A stretch of 64,000 bases of DNA from Mesobacillus jeotgali (lineage in GTDB: Bacteria > Bacillota > Bacilli > Bacillales > Cytobacillaceae), in assembly GCF_031759225.1 (NCBI RefSeq), contig NZ_CP134494.1, positions 4,276,501 through 4,340,500 on the forward strand, read 5' to 3'. Positions 20,301 through 27,812 of the stretch are shown piece by piece. Under the pieces are notes generated by a model that worked only from the letters and a program-made list of their open reading frames with translations, was not told the origin of the DNA and did not search any database. Both the position numbers and the translations under genes were made by a program. The number at the start of each line of letters is the position of its first letter. Position 1 is the first letter of the stretch.

Positions 20301-20495
20301 TAACTCTATGAAATCATTTGAAAATGTCGCTCCACTATTTCCGCCCCCGCCATAAATCTGACTGATGATAACATTCTCAGCAATGGAGGCGCTTACCTTT
20401 ATTGCCGAGCTACTTGGTAAAAACGTACTAATAAGCAATAAAGCAGCCATGAACAAACTTGTCCATTTTCTGTAACTTCTTATTTTCCTGTTCAT
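14343..20495 (-). CDS. 2050-residue wall-anchored protein: lamin-tail, OB, PHP, CARDB, LPETA
   Basis: Order of parts: signal peptide (1-38); lamin-tail domain (~40-195: VIISQIYGGGGNSG, NDFIELYNPT, GWSIQ); two Ig-like segments (~245-420); an OB-fold domain of the YhcR type (~435-630: VEGIVTV, NFYIQDETAGINIFGY); Ig/FN3-like (~640-820); a PHP-type metallohydrolase domain (~830-1080: GTTHNHTKISHDATGEP, FAFSDHSHDIDP, EDNHEGTW) of the CehA/McbA type; CARDB-like (~1185-1285); a class I glutamine-amidotransferase-like fold (~1295-1550); a second OB fold (~1565-1690); a Gly/Pro/Asp linker (~1745-1805); a beta domain; and LPETAT with membrane helix and RRRR tail. The PHP part suggests phosphoester hydrolysis at the wall; the substrate is unknown. 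The LPxTA motif points to the class D sortase at 43.7 kb. Confidence 0.85.
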   Translation of the reverse strand: MNRKIRSYRKWTSLFMAALLLISTFLPSSSAIKVSASIAENVIISQIYGGGGNSGATFSNDFIELYNPTDQEISLEGWSIQKASSTGTSWQKINLAGVIKPYSYYLIQGKEGSSVKDKPLPQYDINDPNFDMGSKTGKVSLVKHTEELTGKNPEGLIDFVGFGSGTEGYEGSGPTPTLSNSTSAQRRPYANVEPAAGLGNAWDSDDNALDFVAATPVPKNSESPAEQPMESNTSLQPVGSKVLFTLQDSSVTISGLAEASFANSMIKVYETGSKGNELTSASSAADGSFEVSFTIENTLNSVFITATQDGKDESEAVQVDVATASESVVADKLSYSIDGDGKGTLIGNAGAAISRSLINVYPNSSANSQERLNAEAVEVLATGGFTAISFADAPDAVYVTQQTTTSNGIMLESVSVSVTKADTSTTTPLSEVKQTDDKGILKNLNQFFTVEGIVTVDNGVMGTQKNNFYIQDETAGINIFGYLDTGLTIKSGDKLKVTGKLIQYKGLSELDATAITKISEGNELPQPKDVTILDLNTFTTVEPLEGSLVKVTGKVSAVASQGSNWNVTLVDQNNKATTVRIMEATGIKGDEVFTAEKSYTVTGIVGQYTSNATHVSGYQVFPRNVKDITAQLSIDHAPLTQVYKNTDVEFVAKASGAEKVTVFYRANSTVDYTALPMAEGSDGRYTAVLEAANVPQDGFEYYIEAAEGSKTQTSGSSEQPHQVTLTEDKEGPRLYGETPVGGSKVESPKPEISVLMEDPSEVDETTVKVWLDGKAVESASISKSQVKFTPAEGLSLGKHTVKVVAEDSLSNASEFEWTFEVVTRFTGGEHFRGTTHNHTKISHDATGEPLDALKAGQRYGYDWFAFSDHSHDIDPGQMDTVEREGLAERTGGSDWQLTKDLSDQYTKKGEYVVFPAFEMTSTTWGHSNVFGTENFIDRNVNGKMYQDLNNYYAWVMTYDDLVGQFNHPDMSKNAFNNFKPYDKDADRLFTMLEVGNGSGHYGYANAEKKFFSVLDLGWHVAPTYGEDNHEGTWGQTRARTVIVADSLSQESLLHSMRNMRVYMVEDPNFTLDVTANGFYMGSTVDSKSLKFNISGNDAVAEDKSMADYSYLSADYKSDDRVEKVELISNGGTVVDSISPMEKDFTWEPSYTVTGGQQWFVVRVTQADGERMYSAPIWSKEEAVDVKVNGIDVAGDVIVEGNPATLKANISNNGTQEIKNLKVDLYYDEVKEANQIGAQTLSSILSKGVGTAEFTWSSPVKGNHKLIAVVTSLEGLGLGDSKFELQVQVKEPLGIKVLIDAKHGNENTSSDGGSYKDNLKAFTVLLQKEGYTVEENTKTITDEVLSNVKLLVLTHPKTDLTPEENTAVAKFVKEGGSLMMAGKSNYSTNPAINNDLLAEIGAEIRMGNDGVFDVSEDGNFWSDPAKSPFAVRLFPGLVPNYITDRVSFIDYYSGTSLSGPDNTALTDSGKVTILAKGNETTYQGNIKGGFTYDTVSDETGGSAIPMIASEEIGEKGRIIVSGMNIFNDKQMDESYEPKGNDEFTLNAVNWLVDRETTITRIGDARKLAEDTHTVIEGTVTTGAGVFFDAFYVQDETGGIMAFQEVPDGSLKPGDKVRIYGHIITFDKNKEIEFAKFDQDVIKFGEGDPIPPKQVATGEATSEANQGLLVKVKGKVVSKFDDNSYVINDGSGDVLVFTDGYIVNQSGPVPLLMIGETLEAVGLSGSFAQGERIRVRDTQELQKVIELPGGGGTDPDDGDTDPGNGGVKPGDGGTKPGDSGTKPGDGGTKPGDADNKPGNNTSKPGTVVTSAKGVITPVGKVSGDKKSMSVVIEGINLEDIEKGQVVEIKPKDATTTEVLEVTLASAALENLIENNSGMKINKTDAELIIPPAMLEMMVELANGKDVSITLKKMSAPGAIGSVYDFTILAGTETLHDFNGKKITIALNVDRDAVKGIDPANIKMYYYNESTKKWEVLKDSVYDAKTGIVTATTTHFSTFGVFEATEETKGAPVTIEEGNKLPETATNIYNYLIAGLLLLIGGTFILFRQRRRA

Positions 20496-20731
20496 TAAAG
20501 TACCTTCCTTTCCCTCTTTTTCTATCTAATATGTAATCTTTTTAAATAAGCACTCCTTCCCTAAAATGCCGTAATTAATTCAATTTTATAATTAATTTAG
20601 GTCTAAAGATATATAATTATTTAAATTAAGTTAAAATTCGACATTCCGCTTACAGTTCTATACTTAATTAGGAAAATATGATTATACTAAGTAGGAATAT
20701 ATAGCCATTTAACATATCAGGAGGGCATCAA

Positions 20732-21910
20732 GTGAAGATGGATAGACAACGAAAGGTTAAATCAAAAACAGTTTTTCGCTTCATGGCAATAGTCAGTTTA
20801 ATTCTTTTTACCTTCCCTGCGCTTACTTTTGCGCATCCTTACAGTGCAAGCTTTACAAACATCCAATTCAATGAAAATGAGACAACTGTTTCTTTCTCTA
20901 TAGATACACTCTCAATCATTGAACTCCAAGAAGATATCGACCAAAATAAAGATAATATTCTTCAGATGAAAGAAATCAATAGCGAGGAAGACCACCTTGT
21001 TGAATTTCTTACACATAGTGTGATTCTTGATAAAAATAACGAGCAGCAAGAACCTGAGTTGCTCTCTATGAAAATTGATAAAAAGGATAACAAAGAATTT
21101 CTTTCTCTTTCTTTGAAATATCCTGCATATCAGCCAGGTGATACCATTACCATTAATGACGGTCTCTATTACAAAGACGTAGATACAAATTATGTGAACC
21201 TGCTATCCGCCACCATTTTCGGAGAATCCAGTCAAGCTGCTCTTCAGGGAGAAAATAGATCCTGGACCATACTTCTCACAGAACCTCAGCAAGAACAGCA
21301 GGCAGGGGGAGATTCTTCTTCTAGCACCGGCCCAGCAGACGGGGCATCCGGAAATAAGACAGCGAGTTCTTCCTGGTTGTCATTTTTCAAGCTTGGAATG
21401 TCGCATATTTTAACTGGTTATGATCATCTCTTATTTCTGTTCGCCTTATTGCTGAGGAAGCAAACATTCAAGCAATATGCACTGATTGTGACTTCCTTTA
21501 CTATTGCCCACAGCATCACGTTGAGCCTTGCTGTTTTGGGAATTATGGATTTACCTTCAAAATTTGTGGAGTCCGTGATTGCCTTGAGCATCATCTATGT
21601 GGCCATGGAGAATATTTTCAGAAAGGAAGTAAACCATCGCTGGGGATTGACCTTTGTCTTCGGACTGATCCATGGTCTTGGGTTCGCGAATATCCTTCAA
21701 GAGATGAACCTTTCAAAGGGAAACATTGCATTGGCACTTGTAAGCTTCAATATTGGAATTGAAGTAGTACAGATTATGATTGTACTGCTGGTACTCCCTT
21801 TACTTACCTATCTTCATCGTCTTAAGGATTCAAGCAAATACATTAAATATGGATCGATTGTGATCATTCTATTTGGAGCCTTCTGGCTCGTTGAAAGGCT
21901 TTTCTCATAG
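20732..21910 (+). CDS. HupE/UreJ-family membrane protein with secreted N-terminal domain
   Basis: The 392-residue protein has a signal/anchor helix (~15-35, cut near TFAHPYSA), an extracellular domain to ~205, then about six helices. The C-terminal half carries HupE/UreJ hallmarks: GMSHILTGYDHLLFLFALLL, FTIAHSITLSLAVLG and FGLIHGLGFA. Conserved histidines in these helices are thought to bind metal ions such as nickel or cobalt (family inference). The start is GTG at 20732 with AGGAGGG six bases upstream. No urease or hydrogenase gene is nearby, so a general metal-permease role is only possible. Confidence 0.8.
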   Translation: MKMDRQRKVKSKTVFRFMAIVSLILFTFPALTFAHPYSASFTNIQFNENETTVSFSIDTLSIIELQEDIDQNKDNILQMKEINSEEDHLVEFLTHSVILDKNNEQQEPELLSMKIDKKDNKEFLSLSLKYPAYQPGDTITINDGLYYKDVDTNYVNLLSATIFGESSQAALQGENRSWTILLTEPQQEQQAGGDSSSSTGPADGASGNKTASSSWLSFFKLGMSHILTGYDHLLFLFALLLRKQTFKQYALIVTSFTIAHSITLSLAVLGIMDLPSKFVESVIALSIIYVAMENIFRKEVNHRWGLTFVFGLIHGLGFANILQEMNLSKGNIALALVSFNIGIEVVQIMIVLLVLPLLTYLHRLKDSSKYIKYGSIVIILFGAFWLVERLFS

Positions 21911-21924
21911 CAGGGAATGATAGC

Positions 21925-21951
21925 CTCCCCCATTTCGGGTGGAGATTTTTT
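21925..21951 (+). terminator. Terminator of the HupE/UreJ gene
   Basis: CTCCCCC and GGGTGGAG pair with one mismatch and are followed by ATTTTTT, 14 bp past the stop codon. Confidence 0.6.
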
Positions 21952-21984
21952 GCATCAAATGATAACTCACTTATTTTTGACACC

Positions 21985-22005
21985 TGAGAGATTGCTAATC
22001 TCTCA
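21985..22005 (+). other. Hairpin in the leader of the NlpC/P60 gene
   Basis: A 9-bp perfect stem, TGAGAGATT/AATCTCTCA, with a 3-nt loop lies 160 bases before the TTG start. I looked for the c-di-AMP (ydaO) riboswitch, often found before such hydrolases, and did not see its conserved blocks. Confidence 0.35.
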
Positions 22006-22165
22006 CTCTAGCAAGGGGTATTTTTTACTCATTCTGTACATTTCCTGTTTCTTCTTTGGGAATTATGTCGCAAATTGTAATATAAATGTAATTATACCGT
22101 TATTTGTTTGTAACCCCTTTCGCTATATACTAGGTTTAACTTTTAATTAACGGGGGTAAAACTAC

Positions 22166-22864
22166 TTGTTTAAGAGAATCCTAGCATCCTTGTTGCTCTT
22201 CGCTTTGGTAGCTACTGTCGCACCGTCTATCGATCAAGCCTCTGCCTCTGGAAAGACTTATTATGTGAAAGTTAATTCTGGATCATTAAATATGCGTAAT
22301 AAACCTGCTACATCCGGAAAAATAGTTGCTAAACTTCCTAAGAACCAGCTAGTAACTGTTTCATCTCAATCAAAAGGTTGGGCAAAAGTTTCAACAAAAG
22401 GAAAAACAGGTTATGTAAGTTCAAAATACATTGCCCCTAAAACCACCAAAAAAGCAACAGTAAAGAAAACAGCCGTAAAAAAGGCATCTGTTACTCCTGT
22501 TGGTGATTATAAATCAAAAGCAATATCCGTGGCCAAGAGCAATCTTGGTGTGAAATATAAATGGGCTGGAAATAATCCAAATGGATTTGATTGTTCAGGT
22601 CTAGTAAACTATTCATTCGATAAAGCAGGTATTGATTTACCTCGCACCGCCGAAGAAATGTATAATGTCGGCACCAAAGTTACCTCATACCAACCTGGTG
22701 ACCTATTATTCTTCGCCACTAGCGGTGGAAGAAAAGTCACTCATGTAGCGATTTATATAGGAAATGGACAGATGATCCACTCAGCAACTTCTAAAGGTGT
22801 ATCAATTGCCAGCATCAATAACCCATATTGGAAGCCAAGATTTATCGGCGCTAAAAGAATATAA
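22166..22864 (+). CDS. Secreted SH3b-NlpC/P60 peptidoglycan endopeptidase
   Basis: The 232-residue protein has a signal peptide (1-28), a bacterial SH3 domain (~32-92: SGSLNMRNKPATSGKIVAKL), a short Lys/Thr linker and an NlpC/P60 catalytic domain (~110-232). The expected Cys-His-His triad is visible in NGFDCSGLV, KVTHVAIYIG and QMIHSA. NlpC/P60 enzymes cut gamma-D-Glu to diaminopimelate links in wall peptides. The TTG start is chosen because the signal peptide begins there and a GGGGG site lies upstream. It is monocistronic, with a strong terminator. Confidence 0.9.
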   Translation: MFKRILASLLLFALVATVAPSIDQASASGKTYYVKVNSGSLNMRNKPATSGKIVAKLPKNQLVTVSSQSKGWAKVSTKGKTGYVSSKYIAPKTTKKATVKKTAVKKASVTPVGDYKSKAISVAKSNLGVKYKWAGNNPNGFDCSGLVNYSFDKAGIDLPRTAEEMYNVGTKVTSYQPGDLLFFATSGGRKVTHVAIYIGNGQMIHSATSKGVSIASINNPYWKPRFIGAKRI

Positions 22865-22870
22865 ATTACA

Positions 22871-22900
22871 AAAAAAGTGGCTGTTTTGCCACTTTTTTTG
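22871..22900 (+). terminator. Terminator of the NlpC/P60 gene
   Basis: AAAAAAGTGGC/GCCACTTTTTT with a 6-nt loop, followed by more T residues, starting 7 bp after the stop codon. Confidence 0.85.
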
Positions 22901-23084
22901 TTTTTTCCATATTCTATATGCCTTAATACGACATTTTGTGACAAAATACCTATTGATTATTTTTTTACAATTGAGATATTTATATAAAGGGCAAAATCAT
23001 TGAAAAATGATGACGCAAAGCTATAGGGACCTCTTCCACGGGAAAAGTCAGCCAGCTACCATCAAAATAAAAGGAGAAAATTTG

Positions 23085-23219
23085 ATGTCAAACAATTGGA
23101 TTACACCAGAAGAAATGCAGAGGAAAAAAGCGAGACAAAAAAATATTTTGTATGCAGGATTGCTATTAGCTACTGCATTGCTTAGTGCAGCCGTAACTTT
23201 ACTTGCTAATCAGATCTAA
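23085..23219 (+). CDS. 44-residue single-helix membrane protein
   Basis: The ATG at 23085 follows AAGGAG with a good spacer and opens a 44-residue frame: a charged N-terminus (TPEEMQRKKARQKN) and a C-terminal membrane helix (ILYAGLLLATALLSAAVTLLA). An earlier in-frame start at 23007 lacks a site. A perfect terminator overlaps its stop codon, which strongly supports a real small gene. The function is unknown. Confidence 0.65.
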   Translation: MSNNWITPEEMQRKKARQKNILYAGLLLATALLSAAVTLLANQI

Positions 23220-23241
23220 AGCTCCCATTGTGGAGCTTTTT
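23218..23241 (+). terminator. Terminator overlapping the small-gene stop codon
   Basis: AAAGCTCC/GGAGCTTT with a 6-nt loop and a following T-run. Confidence 0.8.
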
Positions 23242-23271
23242 TCATATTGATAAATATAGATCCCAGTAAAA

Positions 23272-23309
23272 AAGGAACGCCACATTTGCAGAGGTGAAAA
23301 GTGACGTTC
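23272..23309 (-). terminator. Terminator of the ugp operon
   Basis: On the minus strand, GAACGTCAC pairs with GTGGCGTTC (one G-U) and is followed by CTTTTTT, just past the stop codon of the binding-protein gene. Confidence 0.7.
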
Positions 23310-23321
23310 TCTCGATAGCAC

Positions 23322-24683
23322 TTACTTCTTCTTCGTCTTATTCGCGATTCCAATCGCCCTGTCTGTTCCTTCAGCTGCCTGGTCGAGTGCTTCCTGCGGC
23401 GGTGTTCCCTGGTACATGTTTTCAAGTGCGGTTACGACTTGCTGGCGTGATTCTGGGAAGACGGAAATCAATGCACCCTGGGTCGCAAATGATGGTTTTG
23501 TATCCTGCAGCTGGTCTACGGTCACCTTGAATTGCGGGTACTTTTCCCACTCTTTTTTCACGATTTCTTCTTCATATGCAGCTGGATTGATCGCGAAGTA
23601 GCCTGTGCCGATATGCCATTTTGCCTGGCTTTCCGGTGAGGCGAGGAATTTCATGAATTCCCATGCTGCCTGCTGCTTATCTTCGCCGATCCCTTTGCTC
23701 ATCCATAATGACGCCCCGCCAATCGCGACGCCCTGTCTCTCGACTTCATCTGGGTATGGGATATAGGCAACTCCTACATCAAAGGAAGAGTTATTGATCG
23801 CTCCTGCCACACCTGCTGATGAATCCATGTACATCGCGACTTTGCCTGTCTGGAAGGCAGCGCGGATATCATCCCAGTTCGTTCCGTAGTTGCCGAATGT
23901 TCCTGCTTTATTCATGTCGTCTAGAAATTTGAAGACTCGCAGTCCTTCTTCCCCATTGAACACAGCTTTTGTTGCGTCATCAGAACGTCCGTTATCATTA
24001 TCGACATACAGACCGCCTTGTGTCGCTACAAGTTGTTCAAAGAACCAGCCATATGTCAGCATCGAGAAGCCAAAGCGCTCGTTTTTCTTCGTCAATTTTT
24101 CAGCAGCTGCTTTTACTTCACTGAATGTTTGAGGCGCTTTTTCCGGATCAAGACCTACTTCCTTAAAGGCATCCTTGTTATAAATCATCACCGGTGTCGA
24201 GGAGTTGAACGGCATCGAATACAGCTTGCCATCAACTTTATAGTAGTTAAGGATATTTTCCTCAAGTTGAGACAGATCATAATCATCCTTATCAATGAAT
24301 GTCTGCATCGGTTCAATGAAGCCACTTTCAATCATGTACTTTGTTCCTACTTCAAAAACCTGCATGATAGCAGGCGCATTATCGGTCCCGCCAACACTGC
24401 GTAACTTAGTCAGTGCTTCTTCATAAGTACCCTGGAACTCTGCATTTACAACAACCTGATCCTGTGAATTGTTAAAATCAGCGACAATGCCATCAAGTGC
24501 TTCCTGGCCCGGCCCGGACATCGCATGCCAGAATGAGATTTCTGTTTTCTCGCCAGGCTTCGTTCCGCCATCCTTCTCCTTGTCTTTGTCATCTCCCTTG
24601 CTTGCATCATTCGAACATGCTGACATGACCAACAGACTGAAAATCGCACTGATCACGAGAAACCAACGAAACTTTTTCACCAT
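23322..24683 (-). CDS. ugpB: Glycerol-3-phosphate-type ABC transporter substrate-binding lipoprotein
   Basis: The ~453-residue protein has a lipoprotein signal with lipobox VMSAC, a Lys/Asp-rich linker and a family 1 binding fold. ISFWHAMSGPGQEALDGIVADFN is close to the UgpB start, and later PFNSSTPVMIYNKDAF and WEFMKFLASPESQAKWH fit the family. It binds glycerol-3-phosphate or its diesters outside the membrane (assigned by similarity and neighbours). I favour the ATG at 24683; a GTG four codons earlier overlaps the AAAAGGGG site. It is the last gene of ugpC-ugpA-ugpE-ugpB. Confidence 0.85.
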   Translation of the reverse strand: MVKKFRWFLVISAIFSLLVMSACSNDASKGDDKDKEKDGGTKPGEKTEISFWHAMSGPGQEALDGIVADFNNSQDQVVVNAEFQGTYEEALTKLRSVGGTDNAPAIMQVFEVGTKYMIESGFIEPMQTFIDKDDYDLSQLEENILNYYKVDGKLYSMPFNSSTPVMIYNKDAFKEVGLDPEKAPQTFSEVKAAAEKLTKKNERFGFSMLTYGWFFEQLVATQGGLYVDNDNGRSDDATKAVFNGEEGLRVFKFLDDMNKAGTFGNYGTNWDDIRAAFQTGKVAMYMDSSAGVAGAINNSSFDVGVAYIPYPDEVERQGVAIGGASLWMSKGIGEDKQQAAWEFMKFLASPESQAKWHIGTGYFAINPAAYEEEIVKKEWEKYPQFKVTVDQLQDTKPSFATQGALISVFPESRQQVVTALENMYQGTPPQEALDQAAEGTDRAIGIANKTKKK

Positions 24684-24744
24684 CTTGCTGAACACCCCTT
24701 TTATTAAAATGCTTCTGGATACCAGAAGTTGAACCCGAAATGAA

Positions 24745-25563
24745 CTACTTTAGCGCTCCCTGGGTCAAGCCTTTTTGGAGCTGCTTCTGTCCTGCGAAAA
24801 GCAAGAGCAGCGTCGGGATGATGACCACGATCACTCCCGCCATGACGACGCCCCATTCGGTCGCGACTTCCTGGGACTGCAGCTGCTTCAAGCCGATCTG
24901 TACTGTCCTCACCTGGTCTGTGCTTGTTACGAGCAATGGCCATAAATACATATTCCATGTTGTAAGGAAACCATAAGCACCCAAAGTGACAAGGCTTGTT
25001 TTTGACACTGGAAGAATCACTCTCCAAAAGAAAGCGAACTTCCCGAGCCCGGCGACTTCCGCTGCTTCATGCAGCTCTTTGGGGATTGTCTTGAAGTGCT
25101 GTCGCAGCAGAAAGGTACCGAAGGCCAATGCGAAGAATGGCACGGTCAATCCTTGATATGTGTTCATCCAATCAAGCTTTTGGATTGTAAAAAAGTTAGG
25201 AATCATCGTTGCTTCCCATGGAATCATCATCGTCGAAATAAAGAGAAAGAAGATAAAATCTCTTCCCTTAAACGGGATGAAGACAAAGGCATAGGCCGCC
25301 AGACTGCAGACAACCAGCTGACCAAGCATGACGCCAAACGACACTATGAAGCTATTGATCAGGTAATTCATCAGCGGCAGCCGGTCGAACACTTTTACAT
25401 AGTTATCAAAGTGGATAGATTCAGGGAAAAACTTGCCCTGGAGGATTTCTCCGCCTGACATGAAGCTGATCATGAAAGCATATAGGACCGGGAAAAATAC
25501 CAAAAAGGCTGATATCACAAGCAAAATATAAAACAGGATTTTTTTCGGTGTCGACATCATCAT
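24745..25563 (-). CDS. ugpE: Ugp-type ABC transporter permease
   Basis: The 272-residue inner-membrane permease has six predicted helices and the EAA loop EAAEVAGLGKFAFFWRVILPVSK, where the ATPase docks. The order after ugpA, and MIPWEATMIPNFF before the loop, match the UgpE half of the pair. Its first codons overlap the ugpA stop, so translation is coupled. The distance to ugpB is about 60 bp. Intact. Confidence 0.85.
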   Translation of the reverse strand: MMMSTPKKILFYILLVISAFLVFFPVLYAFMISFMSGGEILQGKFFPESIHFDNYVKVFDRLPLMNYLINSFIVSFGVMLGQLVVCSLAAYAFVFIPFKGRDFIFFLFISTMMIPWEATMIPNFFTIQKLDWMNTYQGLTVPFFALAFGTFLLRQHFKTIPKELHEAAEVAGLGKFAFFWRVILPVSKTSLVTLGAYGFLTTWNMYLWPLLVTSTDQVRTVQIGLKQLQSQEVATEWGVVMAGVIVVIIPTLLLLFAGQKQLQKGLTQGALK

Positions 25564-26480
25564 TGATAGTGCACCTTCTTTTCTCCGAGCTTAAATTGCA
25601 GGATTGTCACGATTAAAATGCAGATGAATAGGAAGACAGCCTGCGCGCTTGCTGTCCCGAACTGATAGTTGACGAATGCTTCCCGGTAAATGGAGTAAAC
25701 AATCAGATTAGTTGCCTGGGAAGGGCCGCCTTTCGTTAAAATATCGACCTGCCCAAAAGTCTGGAACGCATTGATCAAGGAGATCGTGATGATGAAAAAC
25801 AATGTCGGCGACAGCATCGGAATCGTAATCCTGCGTAATTGATACCAGTAGCCGGCACCGTCGATCTTGGCGCTTTCATATAAATATTCATCAATATTCT
25901 GCAGCCCGCCAAGCAGGATGAGAAACGAGAAGCCGATATTCATCCAAATCGTTGAAATCGAAATTGACACGAGCGCCCAATCCGGATCAAGCAGCCACTG
26001 CACGCCCGGCAAATTCATGACATTAAGCAGCCGGTTGAACATCCCGATGCTTGGATGGAACAGGAACAGCCAGACGACAGAGGAAGCAGCGACCGAAATG
26101 CCCATCGTTGAAGAATAGACAGTCCGGAAGAAGCCGATTCCTTTCAGTTTTTCATTCGCGATCAGCGCCAAATAGAGCGCAATGATGACCCCTGTCGGAA
26201 CGGTGTAGAGAACAAACAGCACCGTCGCCTTGATACTGTTGCGGAATTCCCTTGACTCGAATAAATAGGCATAATTTTCAAAGCCGACAAAAAGCGCAGC
26301 TGCTCCCTGCTGGTCAGTAAGAAAGAAGCTCAGGTAAATCGTTCGGAACATCGGATAAAAGATGAACACTGAAAACAGAAGAATCGACGGAAACAGGTAC
26401 AAAAAAGCAGTGCGTGCATTAAGCGATTTCCTCCACAAGCCGAGCTGCTTTGGAGGAGTACTGGCTACGTCTGCCTTCAT
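25560..26480 (-). CDS. ugpA: Ugp-type ABC transporter permease
   Basis: A 306-residue permease with six helices. The EAA-like loop reads YLYESAKIDGAGYWYQLRRITIP, typical of UgpA/MalF-type subunits. It forms the membrane channel with UgpE and receives substrate from UgpB. It overlaps both neighbours by four bases (ATGA), so the operon is tightly coupled. GAGGTGTTC lies before the start. Confidence 0.85.
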   Translation of the reverse strand: MKADVASTPPKQLGLWRKSLNARTAFLYLFPSILLFSVFIFYPMFRTIYLSFFLTDQQGAAALFVGFENYAYLFESREFRNSIKATVLFVLYTVPTGVIIALYLALIANEKLKGIGFFRTVYSSTMGISVAASSVVWLFLFHPSIGMFNRLLNVMNLPGVQWLLDPDWALVSISISTIWMNIGFSFLILLGGLQNIDEYLYESAKIDGAGYWYQLRRITIPMLSPTLFFIITISLINAFQTFGQVDILTKGGPSQATNLIVYSIYREAFVNYQFGTASAQAVFLFICILIVTILQFKLGEKKVHYQ

Positions 26481-27610
26481 ATGAACACCTCTTTATCAAA
26501 AACATGGTTCTCGATATCCGATGGAGTTTTGATGATTTTTTCCGTCTCGCTGTCAAACAAACAGAGAGAATCGTAATTGATGACAATCGGAACCATATCC
26601 CCGACATCAATCCGCCATTGGCCGGTCCATTTCGCCATCCATTCCCTTCCTCCCATATCGAAGGAGAAGATCGTTTCATTTCCAAGGACCTCTACATTGG
26701 TCGTTTTTACATAGACTTTATCTTCTGCTTTCGTCTCCTTTGTCGCTGCTTTCAGATGTTCGGGACGGATACCGACAATGATTTTGTCTGTTTTTAAGAG
26801 ATGACGATCCTCTTCGGGGATGGCTAATTTTGCGTCCTCTCCGAACACAACCTCGTTCTTCTCTTGATTGACCTTCCCTTCGCCAATATTCATCGGCGGT
26901 GAGCCAATGAATGTCGCAACAAAAGGATTTGCTGGATTATTATAGATATCGATAGGCTTGCCAATCTGCTGGATTTTTCCGTCATGAAGGATCATGATCC
27001 TGTCCCCCATTGTCATCGCCTCGACCTGGTCATGGGTGACATAAATCATCGTGATGCCTAGCCGCCTTTGGATCTGCCTGATTTCCGAGCGCATATGCGC
27101 CCTTAATTTAGCATCCAAATTGGATAATGGCTCATCCATCAGGCAAATCGGGGCCTGGTTCACGATTGCTCGTGCCAGCGCGACCCGCTGCCTCTGGCCG
27201 CCGGACAGCTCTCGGGGCTTCCTTTTCAGGTATGGTGTCAATCCCAGCATTTCCGCGACATCCTCACAACGTTTTTTCCGCTCTGTTTTCGAGACTTTTT
27301 TTACATGGAGACCGAAAACGATATTCTCTTCGACTGTTAAATGAGGGTATAAGGCATAATTTTGGAAGACCATTGAAATATCCCTTTTGCTGGGAGGAAG
27401 CCAGTTTGACTCAGCATCACCGATCTTCAGGACTCCGCCCGTGATCTCCTCCAAACCTGCAATCATCCGCAGCATCGTACTTTTCCCGCAGCCGGAAGGA
27501 CCGACGAGGACGAAGAGCTCTCCAGGCTCAATACTGACTGTAATATCTGAAATGACTTCTGTTTTTTTATCGTATGATTTAGAAACACCAACCAATTCTA
27601 CTTTTTTCAT
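26477..27610 (-). CDS. ugpC: Ugp/MsmK-type ABC transporter ATPase
   Basis: A 377-residue ATPase with Walker A GPSGCGKST (~35-43), signature LSGGQRQRVALARAI, Walker B CLMDEPLSNLD, the H-loop TMIYVTHDQ and a C-terminal TOBE/regulatory domain. It powers sugar or glycerol-3-phosphate import. I chose the ATG at 27610; an upstream GTG at 27619 abuts the AAAGGG site. It is the first gene of the operon and follows a structured leader with a terminator (27647-27712), so expression is probably controlled by antitermination. Confidence 0.85.
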   Translation of the reverse strand: MKKVELVGVSKSYDKKTEVISDITVSIEPGELFVLVGPSGCGKSTMLRMIAGLEEITGGVLKIGDAESNWLPPSKRDISMVFQNYALYPHLTVEENIVFGLHVKKVSKTERKKRCEDVAEMLGLTPYLKRKPRELSGGQRQRVALARAIVNQAPICLMDEPLSNLDAKLRAHMRSEIRQIQRRLGITMIYVTHDQVEAMTMGDRIMILHDGKIQQIGKPIDIYNNPANPFVATFIGSPPMNIGEGKVNQEKNEVVFGEDAKLAIPEEDRHLLKTDKIIVGIRPEHLKAATKETKAEDKVYVKTTNVEVLGNETIFSFDMGGREWMAKWTGQWRIDVGDMVPIVINYDSLCLFDSETEKIIKTPSDIENHVFDKEVFI

Positions 27611-27646
27611 GATTGCCACCCTTTCTCTTTAAATCCCAAGTTCCTG

Positions 27647-27712
27647 AAAAAAGAGACCACAAATAATGCCTATCCATTCAGGCAGTAGATGTGGTCTCCT
27701 GGTCTCCGTCAC
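27647..27712 (-). promoter_or_regulatory. Leader terminator/antiterminator of the ugp operon (GlpP-type, inferred)
   Basis: Read on the minus strand: GTGACGGAGACC, then GAGACCACA pairing with TGTGGTCTC, then TTTTTT, all before the ugpC ribosome site. A smaller TGCCT/AGGCA stem lies in the loop. The same layout and the GTGAYGGAGWC motif occur before glpK at 34682-34753. In Bacillus, GlpP with glycerol-3-phosphate prevents termination in glp leaders; applying that here is inference. Confidence 0.65.
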
Positions 27713-27812
27713 AAAGTATTAACTTGTAGACTTTGCAATATATATTGAGAGTATATGTTTTTTATTTTGCTAGTATGTTAGAAAATCACATTTCACATAA
27801 AGTGAGGGAATC

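Noticed and set aside
14343..20495. YhcR-type nuclease
   Set aside because: OB folds are present, but I see neither the thermonuclease nor the 5'-nucleotidase domain of YhcR; the enzyme part is PHP-like.
22006..22165. c-di-AMP (ydaO) riboswitch before the NlpC/P60 gene
   Set aside because: The conserved blocks of that riboswitch are not present; only a simple hairpin is seen.
23007..23084. N-terminal extension of the 44-residue membrane protein
   Set aside because: The only good ribosome site precedes ATG 23085; the extension has none.
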